This document shows, in pieces, positions 9,442 to 18,961 of a stretch of 64,000 nt of DNA. Location: the NCBI RefSeq assembly GCF_030816855.1, contig NZ_JAUSYK010000001.1, positions 992,001 to 1,056,000 on the forward strand, written 5' to 3'. Source of the stretch: Arthrobacter sp. B3I4. Lineage in GTDB: Bacteria; Actinomycetota; Actinomycetes; Actinomycetales; Micrococcaceae. The notes beneath the pieces were generated by a model. It saw only the letters and a list, made by a program, of their open reading frames with translations, did no database searches and was not told where the DNA came from. A program made the translations under genes and the position numbers. How positions within the stretch are numbered: position 1 is the stretch's first letter; the number at the start of each line of letters is the position of its first letter.

Positions 9442-9924
9442 TTATCCGTTGCGCAGGATGCTGGCCGCCGTGTCTAGGCCTTCTTGTGTGCCCACGGCGA
9501 CCAGGAGGTCTCCGGGATGCAGGACAACGTCCGGCCCGGGAGAAGGAAGCACTTCACCTTCGCGCATGATGGCCACGATCGAGGCGCCGCTGCGGGTCCG
9601 GATGCAGGCCTTGCCCATCGGCTGGTTGTGGAAGGGGGAGTCCGCGGCGATGGAGAACTGCCGGGTCACGATCCCGGGAACTTCCCGGTGCGCCTCCGAG
9701 AGCTGCATGGCGAGGCGCTGTCCGCCCAGAAGGTTGCCAAGGGCAGCTGCTTCGTCGGCGGTCAACGGGATGGACGCCTGGCACGTGTCCGGATCGTCCC
9801 AGGTCGAGACGATCAGCTCGGTCTGGCCCTCGCGGTATTCGACGACGCCGATCCGGCGTCCCGAGGCGGTCATGAAGTCCTTGCGCCGGCCCAGGCCGGG
9901 AAGGTCTGTCTCATCCACGTTCAT
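9442..9924 (-). CDS. TrkA-C (RCK-C) domain regulator of the K+/H+ antiporter, KhtT-like
   Basis: A 160-residue soluble protein with a C-terminal RCK-C domain (ACIRTRSGASIVAIMREG ... PGDLLVAVGTQEGL), the ligand-binding module that gates K+ transporters. The N-terminal ~80 residues match the KhtT layout. It is the first gene of a two-gene unit with the antiporter and probably binds the membrane subunit on its cytoplasmic face, switching transport on in response to a nucleotide or pH. Confidence 0.85.
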   Translation of the reverse strand: MNVDETDLPGLGRRKDFMTASGRRIGVVEYREGQTELIVSTWDDPDTCQASIPLTADEAAALGNLLGGQRLAMQLSEAHREVPGIVTRQFSIAADSPFHNQPMGKACIRTRSGASIVAIMREGEVLPSPGPDVVLHPGDLLVAVGTQEGLDTAASILRNG

Positions 9925-9963
9925 GGCTCCAGCCTAGTGCGCTCCCGGAGCTTTCCGCGATGA

Positions 9964-11361
9964 TCAGGCCCCCGGCACCACGGCAATTTCTGCTTTGCCC
10001 GGCGCCCTGACCGGCAGCATCACCAACAGCCCGGCGAGCAGGACAACCATGATCCCCAGGATGCCCCAGCGCTGCGCCTCACCAGGGGCAACGAGGGGGG
10101 TGGCGACGGTGATGCACAAGGTGAAGAGCGCAGGTGCCAGGAAGCTGACGGCCCGGCCGGTGGTGGCGTAAAGGCCGAACAGTTCGCCGGATTCGCCGTG
10201 CGGAGCGAGCCGGGCAAGGTAGGCGCGCGACGAGGACTGGGCCGGCCCGACGAAGAGGCACAGGAACAGCCCAAAGACCCAGAACGTCGTGCTGCCAGCC
10301 CATTGCATGCCGAAGAAGGAATACGTTCCGTTGCCCAGGACGAGGAGGGCGGTGCCTGCGGCGAGCAGGCCGAGCAGCGAGCCGATGATGACCGTCTTGG
10401 GCCCGGCCCGGTCGTCCAGGAACCCGCCGGCCAGGGCACCCACTGCAGCGACGACGTTGCCGAAGATCGCGAAGAAGATGACCTGCTTCAGTTCGAACCC
10501 GAATGTTCCGGCGGCGATGACTCCGCCGAAAGTGAAGACGGCGGCCAGGCCATCACGGAAGATGGCGCTGGCCAACAGGAAGTAAATGGTGTGCGGACTG
10601 GTCCGGTAAATGGCGCGGACGCGGCGCGCCAGCAGGCCGTAGGAGGCGAAGAACCCCAAAGCGGCCTGCTTGGCCTTCGGCACTTCCGGCACGGCGAACA
10701 TCACCGGGAGCGCGAAGACCGCGAGCCAGAGGGCGGAGAACACGGCGACGAGCCGGATGTTCAGGCTCTCCTCGGTAGAGGCGCCGAACCAGTCGATGCT
10801 TGGCTGAACGAAAAGCTGCAGGACAATCAGCAGCGCCACGATGCCCCCGAGGTAACCCGAAGCCCAGCCAAACCCGCTGATCTTGCCGATGTTCGCGGGA
10901 GTCGAGACCTGGGCCAGCATGGCGTTGTAATTGACGCCGGCGAATTCGAAGAACACATTGCCCAGCGCGATCAGGGTCACGCCGAGGAGGAGGAATTCAG
11001 GCCGCGGGAAAACGAAGAAGCAAAGACCAGTGAGCAGCGCAACCGCGCCGGTGTTCACCCCAAGCCAGAGCTTGCGGCGGCCGCCGGTGTCCGAGCGCTG
11101 GCCGGTAACCGGGGCCAGCAACGCGATGGCCGCCCCGGCGACGGCCAGGGCGGAACCCAACACCGCAGAGGCTTCGTCCTCCCCGCCGAAGGCCTTTGAG
11201 GTCAGATACACGGTGAAGACAAAGGTGGTCATGACCGCGTTGAAGGCAGCGGATCCCCAGTCCCAGGCAGCCCAGGCAACGACCTTGCCCTTCCCGATCG
11301 CGCGGCTTCCAGACTCTAGTTCCGAGGCGGGAGCGGCACCGGGGGCAGTGGCGGAGTTCAT
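9964..11361 (-). CDS. MFS transporter, UMF1/Atg22-like family
   Basis: A 465-residue, 12-helix protein. The N-terminal AWAAWDWGSAAFNAVMTTFVFTVYLT is the hallmark of the UMF1 (unknown major facilitator 1) family related to yeast vacuolar Atg22, and TGQRSDTGGRRK is the MFS loop 2-3 motif. Start at the ATG 11361 (MNSATAPG); the frame is open upstream but the earlier part is not family-like. It diverges from the Mrp operon with 152 bp between starts. Substrate unknown; small-molecule efflux is possible. Confidence 0.82.
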   Translation of the reverse strand: MNSATAPGAAPASELESGSRAIGKGKVVAWAAWDWGSAAFNAVMTTFVFTVYLTSKAFGGEDEASAVLGSALAVAGAAIALLAPVTGQRSDTGGRRKLWLGVNTGAVALLTGLCFFVFPRPEFLLLGVTLIALGNVFFEFAGVNYNAMLAQVSTPANIGKISGFGWASGYLGGIVALLIVLQLFVQPSIDWFGASTEESLNIRLVAVFSALWLAVFALPVMFAVPEVPKAKQAALGFFASYGLLARRVRAIYRTSPHTIYFLLASAIFRDGLAAVFTFGGVIAAGTFGFELKQVIFFAIFGNVVAAVGALAGGFLDDRAGPKTVIIGSLLGLLAAGTALLVLGNGTYSFFGMQWAGSTTFWVFGLFLCLFVGPAQSSSRAYLARLAPHGESGELFGLYATTGRAVSFLAPALFTLCITVATPLVAPGEAQRWGILGIMVVLLAGLLVMLPVRAPGKAEIAVVPGA

Positions 11362-11513
11362 AGCCTGATGGTATCTGCCTGCCGCGGGCGGCCCGCGGCG
11401 AAACGTCGGGAAAGAATTTGTACACGCTTGGTAAACTTGTCGGACTGAACCTAACGAATGCCCCGCCTGCTCCAACTTTTGACAATCGAACGCCTGACGT
11501 TGCGGAGACACCA

Positions 11514-14513
11514 GTGATCACAGTCCTTGCCGTGCACTTCGCGGTGGCTGCCGTGGCGCCGTTTCTTTTCCGCCGATTCGGCAGGAGCGCTTTCTATGCG
11601 CTGGCGCTGGTCCCTGCGGGATCGTTCCTGTGGCTCCTCGCGCAGCACGACGCCGTCTACTCCTCACGGTCTACCCCCGAGGTGGTCCTTCCCTGGATTC
11701 CGGACCTCGGTCTGGGGCTGGCCTTCCGAATGGACGCCCTGGCCTGGATCATGTCCCTGCTGATCCTGGGAGTGGGAGCCCTCGTTCTGGTCTATTGCGC
11801 CCGGTATTTCAAGAACAAGGACAGTTACCTTGGCGGCTTCGGCGCCCAGCTGCTGGCCTTTGCCGGCGCGATGTTCGGTCTGGTCACGGCCGACGACCTG
11901 CTTTTGATGTTCATTTTCTGGGAACTCACCACGGTGCTGTCCTATCTGCTGATCGGCTATGCCCGCACCAGGTTGTCCGCCCGCCGCTCCGCCCTGCAGG
12001 CCCTCATTGTGACCACCGCCGGCGGCCTGGCGATGCTGGTCGGACTCATCATGCTCGGTTCCGCGGCGGGGACGTACCGCATCTCGACGATTCTGCAGCT
12101 GGCGCCGGAGCTGGTGACCGGGCCCGCCGCGGCCGCGGTGGCGGCCGCCGTCGTCCTTGTTCTGGTCGGTGCGATCACCAAGTCCGCCCTGGTGCCGTTC
12201 CATTTCTGGCTTCCCGGAGCGATGGCCGCGCCGACGCCGGTGAGTGCCTACCTGCACGCGGCCGCCATGGTCAAAGCCGGCATCTATCTGGTGGCCAGGC
12301 TGGCGCCCGGCTTTGCGGAGACGGCCTTCTGGCTCCCGGTGGTGCTGGGACTGGGGCTGGCCACCATGCTGGTGGGCGGCTACCGCGCGCTCCGCCAGAC
12401 CGACATTAAGCTCATCCTCGCCTACGGCACCGTGAGCCAGCTCGGTTTCCTGACCATGGTGGTGGGGCTCGGCAAACCTGACGCGGCGCTCGCCGGCCTC
12501 GCCCTGCTGCTGGGCCACGGATTGTTCAAGGCCACGCTGTTCCTGGTGGTCGGGATCATCGACCACCAGGCGGGGACCCGGGACATCCGAAAACTTTCCG
12601 GGGTGTACCGGTCCTCGCGGGCACTCGCGGTGGTCGCCGCCATCGGCGCGGCATCGATGGCGGGCGTGCCGCCGCTGGCAGGCTTCGTAGCCAAGGAATC
12701 AGTCTTCGAGGCCTTCGTACACCACGCCGGTGCAGGCACCGGCGTCTGGGGGCAGGTCATCCTGCTGGGCGTGGTCCTGGGCTCCATCCTGACCTTTGCC
12801 TACAGCGCCCGGTTCCTGTGGGGGGCGTTCGCGGTCAAGCCGGGCGTGGCGGCCACCCCCTTCAAAGCCGTCAAGCCTTCCTTCCTGGCCGCGCCAGCCG
12901 TGCTCAGCCTGCTGACCGTTCTCTACGGTCTCTGGCCGGCGCCGGTCGACGGTTGGATCCAGCCCTACGCGGCGTTGTTCTCCGGCAACGGTGCCGCCGA
13001 AGGGCCGTCCGACGCCGGACACTTGGCGCTCTGGCACGGTCTCACCCCGGCGCTGGGCCTGACGGTAGTAACCTTCGCCTTGGGACTGGCGATGTTCTAC
13101 GGCCGCAACGCGGTCTCCCGCGCCCAGGCGCTGGTGCCCGGCTGGATCGACGGTGACCGGACCTACCAGCTCACTATCGGTGCTCTCGACGACGCCGCCG
13201 TCTGGGTGACCGGCCGCACGCAGCGCGGCTCGCTGTACTTTTATCTGGCCGTCATTCTCACCGTTGCCTTTGCGCTGCCACTGACGATCATGCTGATGGC
13301 CGGCAAACCGCTGCCCGACGACCTGTACTTCGTTGACCCCGGGTCGCCGTTGCAGCTCGTGGTCGGCGCCGGCATCGTGATCGGTGCCCTTGCCGCAGTA
13401 CGGGCCAACAAACGCTTCCTTGCCGTGCTGATGGTCTCGGTCACGGGCTACGGCATTGCACTCATGTTCGCCCTTCAAGGGGCCCCGGACCTCGCCCTGA
13501 CCCAAATGCTGGTGGAGACCATCATCCTGGTGGCCTTTGTTCTGGCGATGCGGAGCCTTCCGGCCGAACTCCGCGACCGCACCGGCGGCAAATACCGCGT
13601 CGTCCGGGTGATTATCGGCGCCGCCTTCGGCCTGACCATGATCTTCGTCGCCATCTTCACCCTGGGCGCACGGGTGGCGACGCCGGTTTCGCTCGAGTTC
13701 CCGCGGCTGGCCTACGAGGGCGGCGGCGGGCTGAACGTGGTCAACGTGACCCTGGTGGACATCAGGGCCTGGGATACTTTCGGCGAGATTTCCGTGCTGG
13801 CGCTTGCGGCCACCGGGGTTGCCAGCCTCATTTTCGTCCGCGGCCGAGGTGACGGAATCCTGCGGTCCGCAACCATCGCCGAGGGAACCGTCGGGCGCCG
13901 GAAGGCGGCTCCAGCCCACACCCGGGACAACGCGGCCCTGGCCCTGAGCCGGCGGTTTGCGGCCTCGACACGTGATGCGTGGCTTGTGGCCGGGCGGACG
14001 CTGGCACCGGAACGCCGGTCAATCATTTTTGAAGTCGTTACCCGGCTGATCTTCCACTCGATGATTGTTTTCTCCGTCTACCTGCTGCTCGCCGGCCACA
14101 ACCTCCCGGGCGGCGGCTTCGCCGGCGGGCTCATGGCCGGGCTCGCGCTCACCATCCGCTACCTCGCCGGCGGCCGCTTCGAACTGCGCGAAGCGACCCC
14201 GATCAGTGCCGGCGCACTGCTGGGGACCGGCCTGGCGACCGCCGCCGCCTCAGGGGTGGCTCCGTTGCTGCTGGGCGGCCAAGTCTTCCAGAGCGCAATC
14301 ATCGAAGTCTGGCTGCCGGTCTTCGGTGACATCAAGTTCGTTACCTCCACCATCTTTGACATCGGCGTGTACATCGTCGTCGTCGGTCTGGTCCTCGACG
14401 TGCTGCGCAGCCTCGGCGCGGAAATCGACGAACACTTCGAAATGCAGGCGGCTGACGAATCGCCCAACCAGGCCGGAGCCCCGGCCGGAACCAGCGCCAG
14501 GGGGAGAGCATGA
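11514..14513 (+). CDS. mrpA: Na+/H+ antiporter subunit A, fused A+B (MrpA/MnhA)
   Basis: A 999-residue polytopic protein. Residues ~1-780 are the MrpA core, homologous to complex I NuoL, with the conserved glutamate in FWELTTVLSYLLIGY and the proton-pathway stretch ITKSALVPFHFWLPGAM. The last ~150 residues (from IIFEVVTRLIFHSMIV, including LPGGGFAGGLMAG) are an MrpB domain, so no separate mrpB exists. GTG at 11514, after GGAG at 7 bases, is preferred over the far-upstream open frame. Forms the large membrane subunit of the hetero-oligomeric Na+(Li+)/H+ antiporter used in alkaline pH and Na+ tolerance. First of six tightly overlapping genes. Confidence 0.93.
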   Translation: MITVLAVHFAVAAVAPFLFRRFGRSAFYALALVPAGSFLWLLAQHDAVYSSRSTPEVVLPWIPDLGLGLAFRMDALAWIMSLLILGVGALVLVYCARYFKNKDSYLGGFGAQLLAFAGAMFGLVTADDLLLMFIFWELTTVLSYLLIGYARTRLSARRSALQALIVTTAGGLAMLVGLIMLGSAAGTYRISTILQLAPELVTGPAAAAVAAAVVLVLVGAITKSALVPFHFWLPGAMAAPTPVSAYLHAAAMVKAGIYLVARLAPGFAETAFWLPVVLGLGLATMLVGGYRALRQTDIKLILAYGTVSQLGFLTMVVGLGKPDAALAGLALLLGHGLFKATLFLVVGIIDHQAGTRDIRKLSGVYRSSRALAVVAAIGAASMAGVPPLAGFVAKESVFEAFVHHAGAGTGVWGQVILLGVVLGSILTFAYSARFLWGAFAVKPGVAATPFKAVKPSFLAAPAVLSLLTVLYGLWPAPVDGWIQPYAALFSGNGAAEGPSDAGHLALWHGLTPALGLTVVTFALGLAMFYGRNAVSRAQALVPGWIDGDRTYQLTIGALDDAAVWVTGRTQRGSLYFYLAVILTVAFALPLTIMLMAGKPLPDDLYFVDPGSPLQLVVGAGIVIGALAAVRANKRFLAVLMVSVTGYGIALMFALQGAPDLALTQMLVETIILVAFVLAMRSLPAELRDRTGGKYRVVRVIIGAAFGLTMIFVAIFTLGARVATPVSLEFPRLAYEGGGGLNVVNVTLVDIRAWDTFGEISVLALAATGVASLIFVRGRGDGILRSATIAEGTVGRRKAAPAHTRDNAALALSRRFAASTRDAWLVAGRTLAPERRSIIFEVVTRLIFHSMIVFSVYLLLAGHNLPGGGFAGGLMAGLALTIRYLAGGRFELREATPISAGALLGTGLATAAASGVAPLLLGGQVFQSAIIEVWLPVFGDIKFVTSTIFDIGVYIVVVGLVLDVLRSLGAEIDEHFEMQAADESPNQAGAPAGTSARGRA

Positions 14514-15055
14514 GCGTCAACCTGACCCTGCTGACGGTAATGGGCGCGCTGTACGCCTGCGGCATCTACCTGCTCCTGGAACGCAGCCTCACCCGGGTCC
14601 TGCTCGGCCTGATGCTGCTGGCCAATGCGACCAACCTGCTGATTCTTGCCACCGGCGGCTACGCGGGCCTGGCCCCCTTCTATACCAAGGACACAGCCGC
14701 CGGCGACTACAGCGACCCGCTGCCGCAGGCGCTGATCCTGACCTCGATCGTGATTTCCTTCGCCGTCACCGCTTTCATGCTCGGCATCATCTACCGCACC
14801 TGGGTGCTGGCGCGGCAGGACGACATCCAGGACGACGCGGAAGACCGCCGCGTCGCTGAGACCCCCAGCTTCGACGCCGAGGACGACGCCGTCATCCCGG
14901 TGGAGACCTCGGAGTTCCCGCTCGTGGACGGCGGAACCGACGCCCCGGAAACCGTCCAGGTCGGCGGACGCCTGATGCCGGCGGCGGACGCCGCCGCCGA
15001 GGAACAGCACGGCTCCCGCAACGCCACCCTCAACCAGGAAAGAGGGTCCAAGTGA
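14510..15055 (+). CDS. mrpC: Na+/H+ antiporter subunit C (MrpC/MnhC)
   Basis: A 181-residue NuoK-like subunit with three membrane helices (for example YACGIYLLLERSLTRVLLGLM and ALILTSIVISFAVTAFMLGI). After ~110 residues it carries an unusual acidic, soluble C-terminal tail rich in Asp, Glu and Ala; typical MrpC proteins end near 115 residues, so the tail is an extension. Its ATG overlaps the mrpA stop by 4 bases, indicating translational coupling. Confidence 0.92.
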   Translation: MSVNLTLLTVMGALYACGIYLLLERSLTRVLLGLMLLANATNLLILATGGYAGLAPFYTKDTAAGDYSDPLPQALILTSIVISFAVTAFMLGIIYRTWVLARQDDIQDDAEDRRVAETPSFDAEDDAVIPVETSEFPLVDGGTDAPETVQVGGRLMPAADAAAEEQHGSRNATLNQERGSK

Positions 15056-16665
15056 ACATCGCAAGCTTTGCCCCGCTCGCCGTTGTCCTCCCCATCCTGG
15101 GTGCCGCCCTGACCTTCCTGTTGATCCGGAATCCCCGGGCGCAGCGGAGCGTGAGTATTGCGCTGCTCTCCCTGACCCTGATGCTGGAATGCTGGCTCCT
15201 GGCCTCCGTGTGGGAGGGCGGCACGGCAGCGGTGAGCATCGGCGGCTGGCTCCCGCCCTGGGGCATCGTGATGGTGGTGGACCAGTTCTCCTCGCTGATG
15301 CTCGTGGTGTCCTCCACGGTCAGCCTGGCCGTGCTGGTGTACGCCACCGGCCAGGGCATGGCCGACGGCGACCGGGACGCCCCGGTGTCGATCTTCCACC
15401 CCACCTACCTGATCCTGGTGGCCGGGGTGTCCAACGCTTTCCTCTCCGGCGATCTCTTCAACCTCTACGTGGGCTTCGAAATCCTGCTGACCGCCAGCTA
15501 CGTGCTGATGACCCTCGGCGGGACAGGGCCCCGGATCCGCGCGGGCGTGACCTACGTGGTGGTCTCCGTGGTGTCTTCGGTGCTCTTCCTGATCGCCATC
15601 GCGATGGTCTACGGCGCCACCGGAACCATCAACATGGCGGACCTGGCCATCAAACTCGGTGGCCTGGACCAGGGCACCCGGGACCTGCTGCACGTGATGC
15701 TGCTGGTGGCCTTCGGCATCAAGGCCGCCGTCTTCCCGCTGAGTTTCTGGCTGCCTGACTCCTATCCGACGGCGCCGGCACCGGTCACGGCCGTGTTCGC
15801 CGGCCTGCTCACCAAGGTCGGCGTCTATGCGATGGTCCGCACCGAGACGCTGCTCTTCCCGGGGGACACGTTCAACACCCCGCTGATGGTCGCGGCGCTG
15901 CTAACCATGGTGGTGGGCATTCTCGGTGCGCTGGCGCAAAGCGACATCAAGCGGTTGCTCTCCTTTACTCTCGTCAGCCACATCGGCTACATGGTCTTCG
16001 GCCTGGCGATGTCATCCGTGGCCGGGCTGGGCGCTGCAGTGTTTTACGTGGCCCACCACATCACCATCCAGACCAGCCTGTTCCTGGTCACCGGGCTGAT
16101 CGAACGCCGCGCCGGAAGCTCCTCGGTGGACCGGGTCGCAGGGCTGGCCAAGCTCTCACCGGTGCTGGCCGTGCTGTTCTTCGTGCCGGCCATGAATCTG
16201 GCCGGCATACCCCCGTTCTCCGGCTTCCTCGGCAAGCTGGGCCTGCTGCAGGCCGGGGTTGCCCTCGGCACCCCGCTGGCGTACGCCCTGGTGGCCGGCG
16301 GCGTGCTGACAAGCCTGCTCACGCTGCTGGCCGTCGCCAGGGTCTGGAACCGTGCCTTCTGGCGGAAGCCCGAGGATGCCGAGTCTCCGGATCCCGTGCT
16401 TCTCGCAGCTCCCGGCAACACAAGCACCGGTGAGCGTGCCGGCCAACAGAACGTCACCCTGCTGCCGCGGACGATGGTGGGCTCGACGCTTGGCCTGGTG
16501 CTGGCCGGGGTGGCCCTGACCGTCTTTGCCGGGCCACTTTTCCGGGTCTCCGGGCAGTCGGCCGAGGAAATGCTGAACCGCTCGTCCTATATCCAGGCCG
16601 TGCTCGGTGACGAGGCGTCGGTCCCAGCGATCGCCCAGCCGCTGCGGCAGGAGGGGTCGAAATGA
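15052..16665 (+). CDS. mrpD: Na+/H+ antiporter subunit D (MrpD/MnhD)
   Basis: A 537-residue NuoN/NuoM-like subunit with about 14 helices. It contains the conserved VGFEILLTASYVLMTLGG with the essential helix-5 Glu, and FGIKAAVFPLSFWLPDSYP with the functional Lys. GTG start overlaps the mrpC stop by 4 bases (GTGA). MrpD is one of the two proton-pump-like subunits of the Mrp complex in the cytoplasmic membrane. Confidence 0.93.
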   Translation: MNIASFAPLAVVLPILGAALTFLLIRNPRAQRSVSIALLSLTLMLECWLLASVWEGGTAAVSIGGWLPPWGIVMVVDQFSSLMLVVSSTVSLAVLVYATGQGMADGDRDAPVSIFHPTYLILVAGVSNAFLSGDLFNLYVGFEILLTASYVLMTLGGTGPRIRAGVTYVVVSVVSSVLFLIAIAMVYGATGTINMADLAIKLGGLDQGTRDLLHVMLLVAFGIKAAVFPLSFWLPDSYPTAPAPVTAVFAGLLTKVGVYAMVRTETLLFPGDTFNTPLMVAALLTMVVGILGALAQSDIKRLLSFTLVSHIGYMVFGLAMSSVAGLGAAVFYVAHHITIQTSLFLVTGLIERRAGSSSVDRVAGLAKLSPVLAVLFFVPAMNLAGIPPFSGFLGKLGLLQAGVALGTPLAYALVAGGVLTSLLTLLAVARVWNRAFWRKPEDAESPDPVLLAAPGNTSTGERAGQQNVTLLPRTMVGSTLGLVLAGVALTVFAGPLFRVSGQSAEEMLNRSSYIQAVLGDEASVPAIAQPLRQEGSK

Positions 16666-17207
16666 CGGGGAAGCGGATTTCGCTGCGCCAGGAACTCCCG
16701 CTGCTGGTCTGGCTCGTGATCGTCTGGGGAGCGCTCTGGCAGGACTTCAGCGCCGGCAACCTGCTCTTCGGGGCCTTGATCGCAGTGCTGGTGGCCCGAA
16801 TGTTTTACTTGCCGCCGGTAGAGCTGGGCGGCCGCTTCAACGTGCTGCGCGCCGTGACGTTCGCTGTCGGATTCCTGGCCAAAGTGGTGGCTGCCAGCTT
16901 CCAGGTCCTGTCCCTGGCCGTGCTCCGCGGGCCCCGGGTGATCAGCGCCGTCGTCGCCGTCCCGCTTCGGAGCCACTCCGACCTGCTGGTGACCGCAACC
17001 GGCCACGTCATCTCCCTGATCCCAGGCTCCCTGGTGGTGGAGGTGGACCGGACCACCTCCACGCTCTACATCCACGGCATCAACGTCCGCGACGCCGTCG
17101 ACGCGGCCAAACTCCGCAAGGAGGTCCGCGACGCCGAGGCCGGGTTGATCCGGATCATGGGCACCCGGGCCGAAGTCGCCGCGCTAAACCGGGAGGTGGG
17201 CGCATGA
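16662..17207 (+). CDS. mrpE: Na+/H+ antiporter subunit E (MrpE/MnhE)
   Basis: A 181-residue MrpE with two N-terminal hydrophobic helices and the conserved soluble segment LISLIPGSLVVEVD-like (here HVISLIPGSLVVEVDRTTST), followed by LYIHGINV. ATG overlaps the mrpD stop by 4 bases. Needed for assembly of the Mrp antiporter in characterised systems. Confidence 0.92.
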   Translation: MTGKRISLRQELPLLVWLVIVWGALWQDFSAGNLLFGALIAVLVARMFYLPPVELGGRFNVLRAVTFAVGFLAKVVAASFQVLSLAVLRGPRVISAVVAVPLRSHSDLLVTATGHVISLIPGSLVVEVDRTTSTLYIHGINVRDAVDAAKLRKEVRDAEAGLIRIMGTRAEVAALNREVGA

Positions 17208-17482
17208 TGCCGTTTGTCCTGGCCGTCACCGCCGTCGTGCTGTCCCTCGCAGCCGGGGGCGCGATCATCCGCATCGCGCGGGGGCCTTCGCTGCTGGACC
17301 GGGTGCTGGCGGCCGATGTCCTGCTGGCCATCCTCGGCGCCGCGCTATGCATTGACATGGCCGTGAACCGGCACCTGAACAACCTGATGCTGCTGGTCGC
17401 CATTTCCATCATCGGCTTTGTCGGGTCCGTGACTGTGGCCCGCTTTGTCGCCGACCGGAGGAAGCAGCCCAATGAATTCTGA
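17204..17482 (+). CDS. mrpF: Na+/H+ antiporter subunit F (MrpF/MnhF)
   Basis: A 92-residue protein with three helices and the family motif RIARGPSLLDRVLAADVL after helix 1. The first ATG of ATGATG overlaps the mrpE stop by 4 bases. MrpF is a small core subunit of the antiporter. Confidence 0.92.
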   Translation: MMPFVLAVTAVVLSLAAGGAIIRIARGPSLLDRVLAADVLLAILGAALCIDMAVNRHLNNLMLLVAISIIGFVGSVTVARFVADRRKQPNEF

Positions 17483-17867
17483 GACGTTTTCCGCCGACGC
17501 CGTGATCGACGCCGTCTCGGCAGTGTTCATGGTGCTCGGCGCGCTGATGTCCCTCGGCGCGGCGATCGGCCTGCTGCGGTTCCCGGACCTGATGAGCCGG
17601 ATGCACGCCGCCACGAAGCCCCAGGTGCTGGGACTGTTTCTGCTGCTGTCCGCGGTGGGGCTGCAGATGCGCACCTGGTGGGTGTGGCCGGTGCTCGTGG
17701 TGGCGTGGATCTTCCAGCTGCTGACGGTGCCGGTCTCGGCCCATATGGTGGGCCGGGCCGGTTACCGCACCAAACACCTGCATCCGGAACTGCTGAGCGC
17801 CGACGAGCTCGAAGCTGTCGTGCAGCAGGCGGCCGGGGAGCGCGGGTTCACCGGCGACGCGGAGTAA
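17472..17867 (+). CDS. mrpG: Na+/H+ antiporter subunit G (MrpG/MnhG)
   Basis: A 131-residue protein with three helices and the signature GLLRFPDLMSRMHAATKPQ. Start at ATG 17472, preceded by GGAGGAAG; the gene overlaps mrpF by 11 bases. The tail after helix 3 (GYRTKHLHPELLSADEL) is a soluble extension common in actinobacteria. Closes the mrp operon; no obvious terminator follows in the 53-bp gap before the next gene. Confidence 0.92.
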   Translation: MNSETFSADAVIDAVSAVFMVLGALMSLGAAIGLLRFPDLMSRMHAATKPQVLGLFLLLSAVGLQMRTWWVWPVLVVAWIFQLLTVPVSAHMVGRAGYRTKHLHPELLSADELEAVVQQAAGERGFTGDAE

Positions 17868-17920
17868 GTCCGGTACGGGGAGCCTAGGCAACCACCGAAC
17901 AGGCGCGGCAGAATGGCTCC

Positions 17921-18517
17921 ATGACCGAAGCCGCGGCGACACCAAGCTGGCAGACCGACCCGGTCACCCCGGACCGTTTCGAGGACTTCGCCGACGTCAT
18001 CAACCCCAGCCGGCGGGTGACCCACTGTTGGTGCCTCTCGCACCGTCTCCGCGTCAAGGACATCGAGGAGCTCGGCGGCGGCCGGGAACAGGCCATGCGC
18101 CGGCTGTGCGAGCGTGAGAATCCGCCAGGGGTGCTCACCTACCGCGACGGTGAGCCTGTCGGGTGGTGCAGCGTGGGTCCTCGATCCGAGATCCCGCGTC
18201 TGCAGGCCTCGAAGCTCTTCCGGCCCGTGGACGGTGTCCCGGTCTGGAGCATCATCTGCGTGGTCGTGCGCAGCGGCCACCGCAAGCAGGGCGTCACGGG
18301 ACACCTCATTCAGGGAGCCGTCGCCTATGCAGCGTCGCGCGGGGCGCCGGCGATCGAGGCGTACCCTGTGGATCCGGCGGGACGGATGGACCTCACCATG
18401 GCCTTCGTCGGCACCCGCTCAATGTTCGAGAAGGCCGCATTCCGGGTGATCGGGACCACCGATGCGGTCGCAAGCGGGATGCCCCGGCTCATCATGCGCC
18501 GGGATCTGAGTGCCTGA
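17921..18517 (+). CDS. GNAT family N-acetyltransferase
   Basis: A 198-residue GNAT protein. N-terminal THCWCLSHR is a Cys-rich motif seen in a subgroup of uncharacterised actinobacterial acetyltransferases. The acetyl-CoA binding motif A is VWSIICVVVRSGHRKQGV (V-x-x-x-x-R-x-x-G-V type), followed by HLIQGAVAYAASRGAPAIEAYPVD. Likely cytoplasmic and acetylating a small molecule or protein amine; substrate unknown. It is convergent with the DUF4235 gene. Confidence 0.8.
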   Translation: MTEAAATPSWQTDPVTPDRFEDFADVINPSRRVTHCWCLSHRLRVKDIEELGGGREQAMRRLCERENPPGVLTYRDGEPVGWCSVGPRSEIPRLQASKLFRPVDGVPVWSIICVVVRSGHRKQGVTGHLIQGAVAYAASRGAPAIEAYPVDPAGRMDLTMAFVGTRSMFEKAAFRVIGTTDAVASGMPRLIMRRDLSA

Positions 18518-18526
18518 GCGGAGTGG

Positions 18527-18790
18527 CTAAACCAGGTCCTGGGTCTTGGCGAAGCGGGTGATAGCGCGCTGGGTGCCACGGTTGGCGAGGACCTGGATGA
18601 TGGCACTGACCGAGGCCGAGATCAGCGCGAAGGTGAGGGCCTGGCGCAGCGTAGTGGGTACGTCGTCGTCGTGTCCCTTGGGGGGCTTGTTGCCCGTGGT
18701 CTTCTCCCAGACGGTGTCGACGAGTTTGGTGCCGGCAAAACCGGCGACCAGGCTGATGCCGGTGCCGAGCAGCTTGATGACGATGTTCAT
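18527..18790 (-). CDS. DUF4235 domain-containing small membrane protein
   Basis: An 87-residue protein with two hydrophobic segments (IVIKLLGTGISLVAGFAGTKL and TFALISASVSAIIQVLANRG) joined by a charged loop (TTGNKPPKGHDDDVPTT). This matches DUF4235, common in Micrococcales. ATG at 18790 is preceded on its strand by GCAAGGAGT. Function unknown. Confidence 0.8.
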   Translation of the reverse strand: MNIVIKLLGTGISLVAGFAGTKLVDTVWEKTTGNKPPKGHDDDVPTTLRQALTFALISASVSAIIQVLANRGTQRAITRFAKTQDLV

Positions 18791-18961
18791 GGTTCGTACT
18801 CCTTGCGGGAGGAAACAGGGCTGCCCCTAGCCTAGCGTCAACGCCGGGTCGGCCTGCCCGGGCCGCGGGCCACGGCGTGTGGCCCCCCGAGGGGATCGAT
18901 TCCGTACCGGTGGGGCCCGCCGGGTGTAGACTGAGCCAGCCCACAAGGGCGAATTACATAC

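Noticed and set aside
12699..13919. Long antisense frame opposite mrpA (also 11664-12566)
   Set aside because: Gly/His/Gln-rich low-complexity translation; mrpA motifs on the other strand are unambiguous.
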